A stretch of 43,088 bases of DNA from a virus: the IMG/VR virus record IMGVR_UViG_3300006224_000017, positions 1-43,088 of that record, one strand, 5' to 3'. The position numbers and the translations under genes were made by a program. The notes beneath the pieces are model-generated. The model did not search any database, was not told the origin of the DNA, and saw nothing but the letters and a program-made list of their open reading frames with translations. Below, piece by piece: positions 27,812-38,100 of this stretch; within the stretch, counting starts at the first letter, position 1, and each line of letters starts with the position of its first letter.

Positions 27812-28338
27812 TATTTCTCTCCCTTAGAGAATGCCCTTTTAAGCAAGCCACCAAGTTCTTTTTCTTCCTTGGCTTTCTTTTCAGCCTCAATTGCAGCCCA
27901 CTCTTCTTTATGTTTACGCTGCATATGCCGAGTCCTCTGGAACTCATTGATTAAGTTCGATTTCTTACAGGTGGCCAAGCCCATCTCATCGAAGTGTGAT
28001 CTCTGAGGATTGTTAGGGTGAAGGTAACATTCTAATGCTCCTCGTTTGGGTTCGAAATCTGGTTTGACCGTTGTGAAGACTCGCTTACCGTTTCTGGTTT
28101 TCTTAAGCTGGGCCGGCAACATGTTGATGTTGACCAAGCTTCTCTCACCAGTTACCATGTCGTAGACATAGACATAGCCAGCCGACTTAACACTCGCGAC
28201 GGTCATTGGGGCAGGTAAATCTGCGTCCTTACCGTCGTGAATGATCCTGTCCTTTAAAGAATCCATGGGTTCGGCTTCCTGCTTTGCTTTGAGCATTTCC
28301 TCGATTAAAACTTTATTTTCCACATCTTGCGGTTCCAT
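27811..28338 (-). CDS. 175-residue protein with C2H2-like finger
   Basis: A central part has strands (AGYVYVYDMVTGERSLVNI) and then a Cys/His set: CYLHPNN, TCKKSNLINEFQRTRHMQRKH. The last forms a single C2H2-like finger (C-x15-H-x4-H). A charged helical tail follows (EEWAAIEAEKKAKEEKE). It lies beside other non-structural-looking genes between the decoration and tail genes. It may bind DNA or protein during head completion, but nothing more specific can be said. Confidence 0.55.
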   Translation of the reverse strand: MEPQDVENKVLIEEMLKAKQEAEPMDSLKDRIIHDGKDADLPAPMTVASVKSAGYVYVYDMVTGERSLVNINMLPAQLKKTRNGKRVFTTVKPDFEPKRGALECYLHPNNPQRSHFDEMGLATCKKSNLINEFQRTRHMQRKHKEEWAAIEAEKKAKEEKELGGLLKRAFSKGEK

Positions 28339-28733
28339 TAACGTTTGCTCCTTATCTTAGATTTAAGTTCGATTTGATCTATCATTTTCCTGATCAGGTC
28401 TGGCCCTTCTAAATGTTTTAGAAGTGCCTTAGGAAATGGTTTTGCCCGGAGATCATCGGCTATTTGTCGAAGCTCCCCCACCGTATGCTCTACGTAGTAC
28501 CTATCCTCGTCGGAGTCATAAAATCCACCGGGGATTCGGAACTGATCATGCTTGAACTTCTTAGTTGCCCCAAGATCCTTACGGTACTCGGCCGGCTTGT
28601 CTTCTCGCATGACGTAGACAATCTGGTAGCGATGGAAACCTTTGCTGTCAGGACTCTGCAGGTTCATCTCGAATAAACCTAAGCAGGGTTCATCTTCGTT
28701 AACGTAGTGGGTTCCGAAAAGTATTTTAGCCAT
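28338..28733 (-). CDS. 131-residue hypothetical protein
   Basis: The protein starts with strands (KILFGTHYVNEDEPCLGLFEMNL, HRYQIVYVMRED), then a Tyr/Asp-rich middle (GGFYDSDEDRYYVEHT) and a helical end. No motif of known enzymes is seen. It follows a hairpin at 28751-28776 in the late transcript, so its level may differ from the decoration-like genes upstream. It overlaps the next gene by one base. No family is recognised. Confidence 0.55.
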   Translation of the reverse strand: MAKILFGTHYVNEDEPCLGLFEMNLQSPDSKGFHRYQIVYVMREDKPAEYRKDLGATKKFKHDQFRIPGGFYDSDEDRYYVEHTVGELRQIADDLRAKPFPKALLKHLEGPDLIRKMIDQIELKSKIRSKR

Positions 28734-28750
28734 TTATCTCCTTACTCTAG

Positions 28751-28776
28751 AGGGGTTGTTTTCAGGCACAACCCCT
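28751..28776. other. intercistronic hairpin AGGGGTTGT
   Basis: AGGGGTTGT (28751-28759) pairs exactly with ACAACCCCT (28768-28776), with an 8-base loop. It lies between the stop of the 28792 gene and the start of the next gene in the minus transcript. No T-run follows on that strand. It may slow transcription or protect the upstream message. Confidence 0.6.
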
Positions 28777-28791
28777 TTAAGCCTCTAAATT

Positions 28792-29265
28792 TTAGTGGAT
28801 GATCGCTAATGACACAGCAGTGGAGCTTGTTCTCCAGATTAAAACTATAACTGCTTCATTAGTTAGGATGGTCGAGCCAGTGTCAACTACTGTGGTAGTG
28901 CCATCGCTGGCGAAGGTTAAGGTCTGTGAGCCATCATTTATATAGTAACAGGTGACGGCCTGATTGTCGGACTGCAACGGAATATTGGCGATATAGTTAG
29001 CCGCCGTATCCGTAGTTACAGTTCCGCCACCAACAGCAGATGTGTGAGTAACAAGACCAGCTGCAACCTGAGCCGCAGAGAAGGTATTGTTCTGAGCATC
29101 TACATCCGTGTTGGTAATAGTTTCCTTTAGCCTACCAGCTTTGACGCCTACACCATTAGTAGCGTCCAAGGACAGGACCTCGGTTCCATCTACAAAGATA
29201 TCTAACTCTGAGTTAGCTGGATCGTAGCTGAAACCTCTTTTGATCTTTGCCGTATTTCTTGCCAT
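28792..29265 (-). CDS. head decoration or fibre-like protein, 157 residues
   Basis: The protein is beta-rich with LDIFVDGTEVLSLDATNG, an N-terminal module common in phage structural proteins, followed by a helix that lists repeats of small residues and a final pair of strands (QTLTFASDGTTTVVDTGS, VIVLIWRTSS). It lies close to the major capsid gene, within a run of separate hairpin-flanked structural genes. A capsid decoration or head-fibre protein is the most likely role. No named family is claimed. Confidence 0.6.
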   Translation of the reverse strand: MARNTAKIKRGFSYDPANSELDIFVDGTEVLSLDATNGVGVKAGRLKETITNTDVDAQNNTFSAAQVAAGLVTHTSAVGGGTVTTDTAANYIANIPLQSDNQAVTCYYINDGSQTLTFASDGTTTVVDTGSTILTNEAVIVLIWRTSSTAVSLAIIH

Positions 29266-29301
29266 TCTTCTCCTTGCTGAACGTCAGCACGTGAAAGGAT
29301 T

Positions 29302-29322
29302 GGGGCAGGGGTTAGCTGCCCC
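29302..29322. other. GGGGCAG/CTGCCCC intercistronic hairpin
   Basis: GGGGCAG (29302-29308) pairs with CTGCCCC (29316-29322) across a 7-base loop. A second small inverted repeat, TGCTGA-ACG-TCAGCA, lies next to it at 29275-29289. It stands between two structural genes of the minus operon. The first stem uses the same GGGGCAG as other hairpins here. Confidence 0.6.
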
Positions 29323-29327
29323 TTAGA

Positions 29328-29996
29328 TTATTCCCGGGAACCCTCAACGAGCAGGTAGTCAACGTACATTGAAGCAGCCGCTGCGTCAGAGTTCTTCAAC
29401 AGAACCTTAGCGCACAGGTCGGTGTTGGCAGTTAACGAACTAGCCACACGAGCTACCTCTTTTCCATTGATTGAACCTACAGCGGTGCCGTCCTCATCAA
29501 TGCTGACACGGAAGGTCTGCCAAGTCGCAGCCGCAGCTAGAGCAACCCCGGTGTTAACCTGAGTTGAATCAGCGTCAGCTTTGACTCCGCCGAACCTAAT
29601 AGTATCCGTAGTAGCGTCGGTATCGAAGTAAAATCCCACACCGTTTGAAGCTGTGGTAGTTACTGTGGTACCGGAGATGCTAATAGGATTCTCTTCGGTT
29701 GAGGCATCATCGGTAAAGCCGATGAATATGCCCCTGCCTTCGGCATCAGTTACCTGAGTCACGCGAGCTTCCATTACACACAGACCGAACGAGGGATTCC
29801 ACGTCTTCAAAGTATTGACAGCCGCAGAGTCATTGTCGTCAGTATGGGTGGTCAGGACGAGGGCACCATTGTTTTGTTCGTTGATTCCGATGGTTGCGGA
29901 TGTTCCTATTTCAGTCAACTCGTTAGTAGCATCGTTCTCTTTCTTAACGAAGTCGTTGAAATATTTTACCCGCCCTAGATTGGTATCAGTCGCCAT
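29328..29996 (-). CDS. LamG/ConA-like beta-sandwich virion protein
   Basis: The 222-residue protein looks like a concanavalin-type sandwich: GALVLTTHTDDNDSAA, WNPSFGLCVMEARVTQV, GRGIFIGFTDD, GVGFYFDTDATTDTIRFGGVK, WQTFRVSIDEDGTAVGSINGKEVARV. Such folds occur in phage head fibres and decoration proteins that bind sugars. It follows the major capsid gene with a 97-base spacer carrying a hairpin. Binding to host or mucus glycans is possible, but is inference. Confidence 0.65.
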   Translation of the reverse strand: MATDTNLGRVKYFNDFVKKENDATNELTEIGTSATIGINEQNNGALVLTTHTDDNDSAAVNTLKTWNPSFGLCVMEARVTQVTDAEGRGIFIGFTDDASTEENPISISGTTVTTTASNGVGFYFDTDATTDTIRFGGVKADADSTQVNTGVALAAAATWQTFRVSIDEDGTAVGSINGKEVARVASSLTANTDLCAKVLLKNSDAAAASMYVDYLLVEGSRE

Positions 29997-30059
29997 TTTG
30001 AAATCCTCCTTAGATTTCTTAGTACTAACCGAAATCTTCGGTGTACTTTATTCTTTTAA

Positions 30060-30082
30060 GGGCAGAGTTTAGGCCCCTGCCC
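30060..30082. terminator. hairpin just after the capsid gene stop
   Basis: GGGCAGAG (30060-30067) pairs with CCCTGCCC (30075-30082), with one wobble in the minus-strand transcript. It lies 12 bases after the capsid stop codon on the minus strand and is followed there by TTAAAAGAA, only weakly T-rich. It may let part of the transcription end or stabilise the capsid message, so that capsid RNA outnumbers downstream RNA. Confidence 0.55.
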
Positions 30083-30093
30083 AAGGCCTTAAG

Positions 30094-30969
30094 TTAAGAA
30101 GTAGGGGCAGTTGCGTCGCTGTAGATTTCATACAGCCAGTTGCCCGAAGACCTCTCACCGTAGGCATACTCGTCATAATGGTAGACGCTAGTAGCGCCGC
30201 CACCGATGTTAGGACGCCTTAGGGTTTCAGTCCATGGGGATTTGCCCTGAACTAGTATGATGCCATCTTTCGCGAATACGCCACCTTTAGCATCGTCGCT
30301 AGAATCTATGGTAATGTTGCCATCTTCATAGATCTCGCAACCGGCAATAGGCATAGCGAATCCACTCTGGAAGACTCTCGCAGTTACTCCATCGGTAATC
30401 GGATAGGTACCGACACCAGAGATCAGTTCATCGAAGATGTCCTTAATCTGGTAACCGTGGAGTACGCAACGGAAGGGTTTCACGCCGGGTTCGGTAGCAT
30501 TGGATGAAATCCTAGTTACCGCAGCAGTAATATAGCCGGAGGTTAAAGTGGTGCCGGCACCGCACAGGCTGGTCGTAGCGCTATCCAGCACAGTCAGACC
30601 ATCCTGATCTTTCTTGCGCTGAATGGCATTCTGAGCCAGTCCGCCCATTTTGGCGTAGCCTTTCTTGGTTATCCGACGAGCGACACGATCAGTGATTAAG
30701 GTTTCAATACCAACCATTGTCGGAGTAATGGTCAGTAAGGTGTCACTGAACTGTTGAGGATTGTCGAGGATTGTAGTTTCGTTAACAGCTGAAGCGGTCA
30801 ACGCAGCATAACTCACCTCGTTCCAGTCAAGGCCAATACCTTCGCCTAGAGTTTGTTTGTCTACCAGTTGGGGCATGACTCCCTCTTGTTCTCGGATGAT
30901 CCTAGCTTCCGCGATAACCGTAGGTAGACTATCAGTTAAAGCAGAGGTAGTAGTATTTCCACTTGCCAT
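30094..30969 (-). CDS. major capsid protein
   Basis: The 291-residue protein has the features of a phage coat protein: a conserved beginning (LPTVIAEARIIREQEG), a central region with NAIQRKKDQDGLTVLDSA, PFRCVLHGYQIKDIFDEL and a C-terminal segment GGVFAKDGIILVQGKSPWTETLRRP ending in DEYAYGERSSGNWLYEI. The gene follows scaffold-like and small head genes and has AAGGAGAAATAAACC before its ATG. The HK97 fold is the expected one but cannot be proven by eye. Hundreds of copies would form the shell. Confidence 0.78.
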   Translation of the reverse strand: MASGNTTTSALTDSLPTVIAEARIIREQEGVMPQLVDKQTLGEGIGLDWNEVSYAALTASAVNETTILDNPQQFSDTLLTITPTMVGIETLITDRVARRITKKGYAKMGGLAQNAIQRKKDQDGLTVLDSATTSLCGAGTTLTSGYITAAVTRISSNATEPGVKPFRCVLHGYQIKDIFDELISGVGTYPITDGVTARVFQSGFAMPIAGCEIYEDGNITIDSSDDAKGGVFAKDGIILVQGKSPWTETLRRPNIGGGATSVYHYDEYAYGERSSGNWLYEIYSDATAPTS

Positions 30970-30972
30970 GGT

Positions 30973-31140
30973 TTATTTCTCCTTGTTTGACTTTTCGCCT
31001 GTTGGTTTCCACCCGTGCTCTACACCTTGAAGTAGTCTCATTGCGGCTTCCGCTGCACCGTGGCTACTACAGGTTTGCTTCACGGACCATTTTCCATTTT
31101 TAAAATGCAGGACTTTGTTGCCTTCAATCTTATACGGCAT
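30973..31140 (-). CDS. 55-residue head-associated small protein
   Basis: This short gene begins at 31140 after AGGAGGACGGCA on the minus strand, an excellent ribosome binding site. The product reads MPYKIEGNKVLHF, KNGKWSVKQTCSSHGAAEAAMRLL and ends in a basic, hydrophilic tail. Short proteins with the order K-V-...-GWxVxxxCxS...A-x-x-x-x-LL lie directly before the capsid gene in many phages. Its stop nearly abuts the capsid ribosome binding site. It may be a head assembly or stabilising factor; function is unproven. Confidence 0.65.
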   Translation of the reverse strand: MPYKIEGNKVLHFKNGKWSVKQTCSSHGAAEAAMRLLQGVEHGWKPTGEKSNKEK

Positions 31141-31150
31141 TGCCGTCCTC

Positions 31151-31345
31151 CTAATGGGGCATCAGCTCCATAGCTTTAAACCAAACCAAGCCGTCCAGAA
31201 GAGACCATAGCAACATAACTCCCAAACACAGCACGCCTTTCTTCCAACTTTTGGTCCACACCAAGCCGGTGTAGAATCCTAAAAAGATGGTCGCAGTGGC
31301 CATTACTATGTCTAGGTACTTGTAAGCCTCGTAAGGGAGGTTCAT
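31151..31345 (-). CDS. 64-residue two-span membrane protein
   Basis: Two hydrophobic spans (VMATATIFLGFYTGLVW and GVLCLGVMLLWSLLDGLVWF) are joined by a short basic loop (TKSWKKG). GAGAGAGAAC precedes the ATG at 31345. It lies between the scaffold and the small head gene, an odd place for a membrane protein. It may act in DNA entry or superinfection exclusion, but no family is recognised and no function is proposed with confidence. Confidence 0.55.
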   Translation of the reverse strand: MNLPYEAYKYLDIVMATATIFLGFYTGLVWTKSWKKGVLCLGVMLLWSLLDGLVWFKAMELMPH

Positions 31346-31357
31346 AGTTCTCTCTCA

Positions 31358-32128
31358 TTATAGTCCTACAATTTTATGATATCGATCCATGTTCTTCTTG
31401 TTCATTGGGATATCTCCATTAGCGAATTTCGCAATGAAATCCTTGTCTGATAATGAAGATCCCCCGGCAGGATTGGAGGTGTCTACGGAGTTTGCTTCTC
31501 CTTTGAGCTCTCGGATTTGCTCTTGTAGCGCTTTTAGTTGTGCCGATTGTGCTGTCTCTACATTCGCTTTTTGAATCTTAGCAGCGGAAGACAACACTCT
31601 CTTCTGGATTTCCCAGTAGCTCTTGGCACCCTCTCCCCGGTCCAGATTCTTGTCATTGGGGTCGACTCCCATCTCTTTGACAGCGTCTGTTAAAGTCTGC
31701 ATGAACTGGTTATGGAATGCCTGTTGCTGTGCTAGAACAGCATTTTCTGCAGCTTCTTTCTGGGCTTGGGAATCCTTAGCTCTAGCTGCCGCTAGTTCCA
31801 AGTCCCGAGCCATTCCCGGATCCGTTTCCGCGAGTTCTCTTTGGGCCGCTATAAGAGTTTCCTCAGCAGCTCTCGCCTTTCGTGCTAGCGCTTGTATCTG
31901 GGCATCTGCTCGATCTCTGGTAGACTGCAATACTCGGCGTGATTCCTCACGTTGTTCCTCGATTGACTTCTGCAAAGTCGAGATTTGCTTGGCAAGGCCA
32001 TCCACTGTGGGCGGTACTTCAGGGGTCTGAGGTTTGGCCTCAGCCGCTGGCTTTGATTCCTTCGTCTCTGGGACAACGGGTGTCTCGGAAACGGGAACCT
32101 CTTGAACGACTAATTCGTCCCCCGGCAT
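31358..32128 (-). CDS. capsid scaffolding-like protein
   Basis: The 256-residue protein has an acidic and Pro-rich N-terminus (EVPVSETPVVPETKESKPAAE), a long coiled-coil middle (LQKSIEEQREESRRVLQSTRDRADAQIQALARKARAAEETLI and on) and a C-terminal DKDFIAKFANGDIPM. This is the layout of phage scaffolding proteins that lie just before the capsid gene, as here. It is expected to be absent from mature particles. No protease domain is fused to it. The call rests on architecture and position. Confidence 0.7.
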   Translation of the reverse strand: MPGDELVVQEVPVSETPVVPETKESKPAAEAKPQTPEVPPTVDGLAKQISTLQKSIEEQREESRRVLQSTRDRADAQIQALARKARAAEETLIAAQRELAETDPGMARDLELAAARAKDSQAQKEAAENAVLAQQQAFHNQFMQTLTDAVKEMGVDPNDKNLDRGEGAKSYWEIQKRVLSSAAKIQKANVETAQSAQLKALQEQIRELKGEANSVDTSNPAGGSSLSDKDFIAKFANGDIPMNKKNMDRYHKIVGL

Positions 32129-32153
32129 TTTAAAACTCCCTTATATTATTCCG

Positions 32154-35100
32154 TTAGAATGCACCAGCATACCAACGGTCATAAGCGTTCATTATTGATT
32201 CGTAATCATTTGGATCACTGGTTAGTTTCATCTCACGTCTCTGTGAAGAGATCTCAGCTTCCGCAGGGAAGATGTATTGTCCGTACTCTTCGTAAATATC
32301 GTAGGCCTTTTGTTTTAGGGCAGTGTTAGTTGAGGCTTTCAACTGAGCCGCTGTCTTAGCCATCGTGCGCATTGGATCTCCACCGTAGCGAGCCCAGACT
32401 GTATCCGCTATTGCCCAATAAGGTCTAAGTAGTTCTTGATCTCTCTCGTAACGCTGTTCTGTAGGGGTCATATTGGCTCTAAGATAGTTCTGCAAGATTG
32501 CGCGGTTCTCTTCCGACAGACTTCCAACGTAGGACTCTCTCGCTGCATAAAACTTCTGCCAATCCATGTCGCCGCCAGTTTTCTCCATTGGTTGAATGGC
32601 GTACCATCCGGCAGCTAGGAAGTACTCCTTGTAAACTGGGTCTATGTTATTCTGTATATATTCATTGTATGCAGCATAGTATGTATTAGCTTTCGCAGGA
32701 TCGAGTTGCACTTGAGCCGCTAGTGGATACTCTTTACCAAGAGCTTTGAGGATACCTTCATATTGCTGGGCTCTAACCTTTCGGTTCTCTCTCCACTGTG
32801 GCCCGGAGATAATTCCTGCCCCGAGACTATTATCATCTTTCATCTGGGCTTCCAAGAACTCAGGTTTAAACTCTCTAAGTTTCTTAGCTACATCAGTAGT
32901 CTCCTGAGCGCTGATACCACTGGCTGCTTGAGCTGCTTCTCTAGCATACTCGTACTGTTGTCCCGATCTTCCCGGCATGAACCGCTCTTTGATCGGGGTA
33001 AGAATAGGTAGGCCACGCTCTGGATACTTAAGAGCTATATCAAGTAGAGCCGCATCATTCGGGGATAGGTTCGTCAAGAATTTCGCTTTCTCTGTTGGCC
33101 CTTTAAGATTGTTGTATTCTTCTTTCAATTGCTCACCACGAGGATCCCCATGACCAGATAGAGACGACTTGACGAAATCAATGATTGAAAGATAAGCGGA
33201 ACCTGTTCCACCGGTAATGCCCTGAATTCCATGTTGCATACGTAGCGGAGAAACTCCTAAAATTTTACTCAGTTCATAGACGGTGGGACTTACCCACGGA
33301 GCCATCTGTTCAGCTGTTGGTAGATCTTTCTGCTCTGGGGGCAGGATGTACGTATCGCGGAAGAAGTCCCAGTTTGCAGCTTGTTGTAGGAACTCACCAT
33401 ACATTTGGGGCACGACAAGTTCTGTAGAGAACGGGGACATTGTACCGAAGTATCTCTCTGCAAAGCCAGCGTAGTCTGAAGGTGTCCGATTATAGAACTG
33501 CTCTTGCGTGTAGATGATAGGGGCAAAGAGCATACTCCACTCTCGGAGTTTTGGAAGTATGCAAAGGTAGTTCGGTTTATTAGTTCCATCCGATTGCTTC
33601 TCAGTTGAGGGCAGCATGATCATCAAGGAAAACTGCCGGACATCTTCTGGGACATCCCAGTACTCTTCGTAGCTCATATTGTAAATGTTCAAGCCAACTA
33701 GGACGGCTGCTATCGCGGCAAGTCTCATTCGACCGCCACGAGATTGCATTGCCCTAAGCGGTTGTTTCATGCCTTCCATGTTGGCATTTAAGAACAAGAA
33801 CGCTGGGTTCAATTGTTTTACTAAGGATCCCCCACGAGCGTAGTTAATTGTAGCATTGACTGCTTTGGAAGCAGCAACTCTAGCTCCGGGTTGCATTGCC
33901 ACATACTCCGGCGGTAGAGTTCTCCAGTTAGGAACCAGTCGGTTCAAGTTCGTTTCAAATACTAGTTCGCGAGTAGTCTGTTCTGTATAGCTGCCCACAG
34001 ATGACATGGCTTGCATTATCCTCATTGGGACACTTCTAGAGTCTCTGACAATTTCTCCGCCACTGTTGGTAGCCAATCCAGAGAGCCGACTTAAAGCTGC
34101 TCGCTCTTGCCATGCTCCAGCCATTCTATAGATTTCTCTGAGCCGTTTGTTTTGTTCACCACGCCAAGCTGTTAACTGTTTCATGAATACACTGGTAGGT
34201 GAAACGCCTTCTCGAATGAAAGCTGTGAACATGTCTATTGCCACGTTAGCTGACCACCATACAGGGTTTGATCCTGTGAAGGCGGTTCGGCTAAAGCTGT
34301 TCATCCATGAGGCTATAGAGATTAACGGATTTTTAAGAACTTTGGGCAGAACAATTAGCTCATCATAAATGTATCGCGCGGGGCCGGTTACATGATACGT
34401 TTTCCGGTCGCCGTTGACGAACATAGAAACGTAACCATCTGCTTGCTTACCACCAGATCGAAACACCGGTCCAGTAGGAGTCCAGATTAACTGAGCTGCC
34501 ATGTCTTCCTTAATAAAGGGAGCTAACTCTGGATCTGCCAGACCATTTAAGATGTAGGATTGGGCCAGCCGATTTTGAGCACGGATCGTAGTGTTCCGAA
34601 TCATCTCCTCGGCCATTACTTCAAATGTGTCTTTCAACGGTCGATTGGTACCTGTTGCAGAATACCTACGTAGACCGTTCCAGACTACGTCATGCCCTGT
34701 ATAGTTTACCCCGGCTACTCTCATGGCATCTTCGGCATCTTGTACATACGAGATAGGATTATAGTCAGGATAAAGTTGATGCAAGAAGTCTGCTCTTTCT
34801 CTGGACATCGTGTGATCTATGACATCCTTTTCAATCATGTCATAGTACACTTTTCTCATGATAGCTATAGCATTTTGAGCTTTAGCTGCTTTCTCTGGTC
34901 CTAGTCTAGCTAAGGTTTCGTTTATATTATCTACAACGTCTTGTAACTGTCTGAATCCAGCCGGCCATTCAGTACGCCCAGCTAAGTTAGGATTCTGCAT
35001 CATAGCTTGAACTTGATAGCCCATGGCTAAAGCTGCAATGTCATCCTTGGGTACATCAGCAGCTACATTACGAATCTGTTGTATTGTCTTCTGGTACCAC

Positions 35101-38100
35101 TGTATAGCTTCGCCGGTTGCCCCAGCAATGAGATCAGCTTGTGTGTTAAAGTCTAACGTTGACCCCGGTTGAACTTGAAGCCGGCGGGTTCTAACATTCT
35201 CAGCTGCCTGACGTCGTCCTTGATACGTACTATCCCAGATTCTTTCCATGATCTTTCTGTACATATCTTGGAGGTCTTTCGGCTGTGACTCACGTCCTTG
35301 ACGTAAGGAATCTTGTATGGCGTTACCATACCCACTTCCGCCCGAAGAGCTGGAAGATACGACGTTGACGCTGGGAGCCCCCGGGACTCCGCCCCCGCTC
35401 AAGGAGCTCGCTAAAGGGGAGTTTGAAACACCTCCCGGGGTTACAGGTTGCCCCGGTACCGGAGGAGTTGGGGCAGTTTGTGAAGGAGGAGGCTGCGTAA
35501 AGATCTTTCTCCTCATCCAAACATTGCCCTTTAATGTTTTAAATTCAAAGTCGTCAGCAGGGCCACGCTGAGATATCATTTGTTCCAGTTGAGGAGTTTT
35601 CTTGCCCAGTTTCTGCCATCCAGCAGAAGCCAGTTGTTGTTCTTCTGTGACTTTTGGAGCCGTAGGAGTAGCAGGAGTAGTCGCGGGTCTTCCAGTAGGA
35701 GGTTGAGCAGCAGGAGCAGGACCACCAATTCCATGTTCTTTATTCCATTTAATTTGTTCGGGTGTTAGTTTGCGTTTGACCCACAACCAACCTTTGTCGT
35801 CGACTCGCGTTTCAAATTGGTCTTTCGGCCACTTAAGAGCATTCTTTCCTTTCTCTGATTCAGCCAATGCGTAGGCAGTCCAGTTCTCAAACTTAGAAGG
35901 AGCTGTCGGCCCGGGTTTGGGTCTAGATGTAAAGATCTGTTGAGCCGGCTGTTGAGTTACCTGTTGTATCTGAGGTTGACCTGCCTGAACTGGCTGTTGT
36001 ACCGGCGCTTGTCCCGCCGCTTCTACCTGTGGTTGAGTAGTACCCTGAGACGGAGGAGCTGTAAAGATCTTCTCTTTCGCTCCTTTCTTAGGTTTCTCAG
36101 CCTTTGGTTCCACGTGGGTCTTAACTTCTAGTTGGCCTTGGGCATTCCGGCGGACATCAAAGTACTTTCGATCCCACTTGGCTTCAATCCATTTAGCTTT
36201 ATCTGGATCGGTTATTACATTCCAGTTCTTGTATGCGTCTTTATTAGGGGCAGACAAATCTCTGGGTTTGTGAAGAGGTACACCCTTTGCATCATACTTT
36301 TCAACTGCGGGTTTCGGTTGTGCCTGATAAACCTCTGGTTCACCCGGTCCAACTTCAACTTTAGGTTGACCCGGTTCTATACCCTGAGCTCGCATCGCAG
36401 TTTGGTCAGCTTCCAGTGCTTCTTCGGCTTTCATAGCTACCTGTTCTTTGGCAGCTCTCTCAGCTCCTTTAGCCTTCTTCCATTCATCTGTCTTTTTGTG
36501 AGCTAGATCATTGACCACTTTCATTTGGGCGTTGATTAAATTCTGGTCTTTGACTTCAGCAGATTGGAGGGACTTTAACTTCTGGTACTCGGCTTCTACC
36601 TCTGGGAACTTCTCACGGGCGTAGCGAACTTCTTGAGTCAGCCTTGGTTTCCGTTCTCCATATCGCAGTTCACTCTTCCGTTTCCTGACAATCTCACGGA
36701 AGTCATACAAGGCTACAGCTCTGGCCTGTTCGTCCGTAGAAGTCTTTAGGACGTCTGACAACATATTGGTAGCTTTCTTAATAATCGGGTCATTAGTAAG
36801 AACCTGAGTGTTATCCAACACTTCACGTTCAAGTAGTTTGATAGCTTTCTCCGAATCAATCGGAGGAGGGACTTGACCGGCCGCGATAGCTTTCCTCTGC
36901 TCCATTGATAGGTCGTCCCACATGGCGTAACCATAGAACCGACCGTAAGAGTTTTCCTTGACATCATCTGGCAAGGCATTGAAAGTCTTAGAGGCCTCTG
37001 TTAAATTGGACCTACGCACCGTATCCGTGGTAACAGTCTTACCCTCAGTCTCTCTAATGACTTTGGGCAGTTCAATCGGGGCAGCCTGTGGTGTAGACTC
37101 CGCAGGTACGAGCTTGTTATTCGGTACGTTCTTGCGCTCAATTTTACCAGACGTTGGGTTGATTCCCTCTACAAGAGAGATATTGGGCCCTTGACTCTTA
37201 ATTGTATAGACGTTGTCAGAGTAGATAGTCCTGCCCTGTTCGTCGGCAATGGTTTGTATAATGCGAACCTGTTGACCGACCTTGGTAGGCTTGGCCTTTG
37301 GAAGAGTTCCACTGACAGAGGCTTCTCCGTGAGGCGATGGCATCATGGGAGCATTGAGTTGCTCACCGAGACGTCGGACCTGTTCTCTAAGAGCATCTAT
37401 ACGGAGTTGATTTCGTGTGCCCTCAGGTAGATCCATTTCATATTCTAAGTCTGCTTTGGCTTGGTCGTAGGCGGCGCGTCGCTGAGCTTTGATTTGCAGA
37501 GCAGTATTCGGGGCCCCTTCAGGCCGTTCAGGTATTGGACCACCTGTCCTTGCTCTACGCGAGCCCGTTGGCGTTTGCCCACCAGTCTCCGGCGATATCG
37601 ATTCACGTGGTTCTCCTGTAGCGAAACGTGTCTTTCTTCCAGTTCCAGTTATATTGGCACCCGTATCCCCCATACTTGTTCTTGACCAGTCCCACCCCAT
37701 CCTCTGGGGCATATGTTCTCGGAGCATACGGTTGTACAGACGTTCTGAGTATTTGGATAAGTCAGCAACGTCAGTTGGGGCTGTCACATTTAAGGGCTTT
37801 AGAGATTTCTGTAGATTGACAACGAATCTTGCTTTTTCCATCTCAGACAAAGCTGGATCAATAGCGATATCATGGAAATTCCACTGACCCGGAATGTCTT
37901 GCATAACTCGGGCGACAGCTTTAACCATACCACTTTGATCTGTCCACTGATATTGGTAACCAGCGATTCTATCGGTGTTACCTTCTACGATGGGTTTGGC
38001 CTTGTACCCCGGCTCATTGGTAAATGGTTTAGAGATCATGCCGGGACTATTGGCTCTAGAGAGAACCGTTTTGACGTAGTCACTTGGTTTGTAACCAGTC

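Noticed and set aside
31176-31358. 60-codon minus frame overlapping the small membrane gene
   Set aside because: The other frame encodes two clear membrane spans with a good start; this one is Arg/Pro-rich and unstructured.
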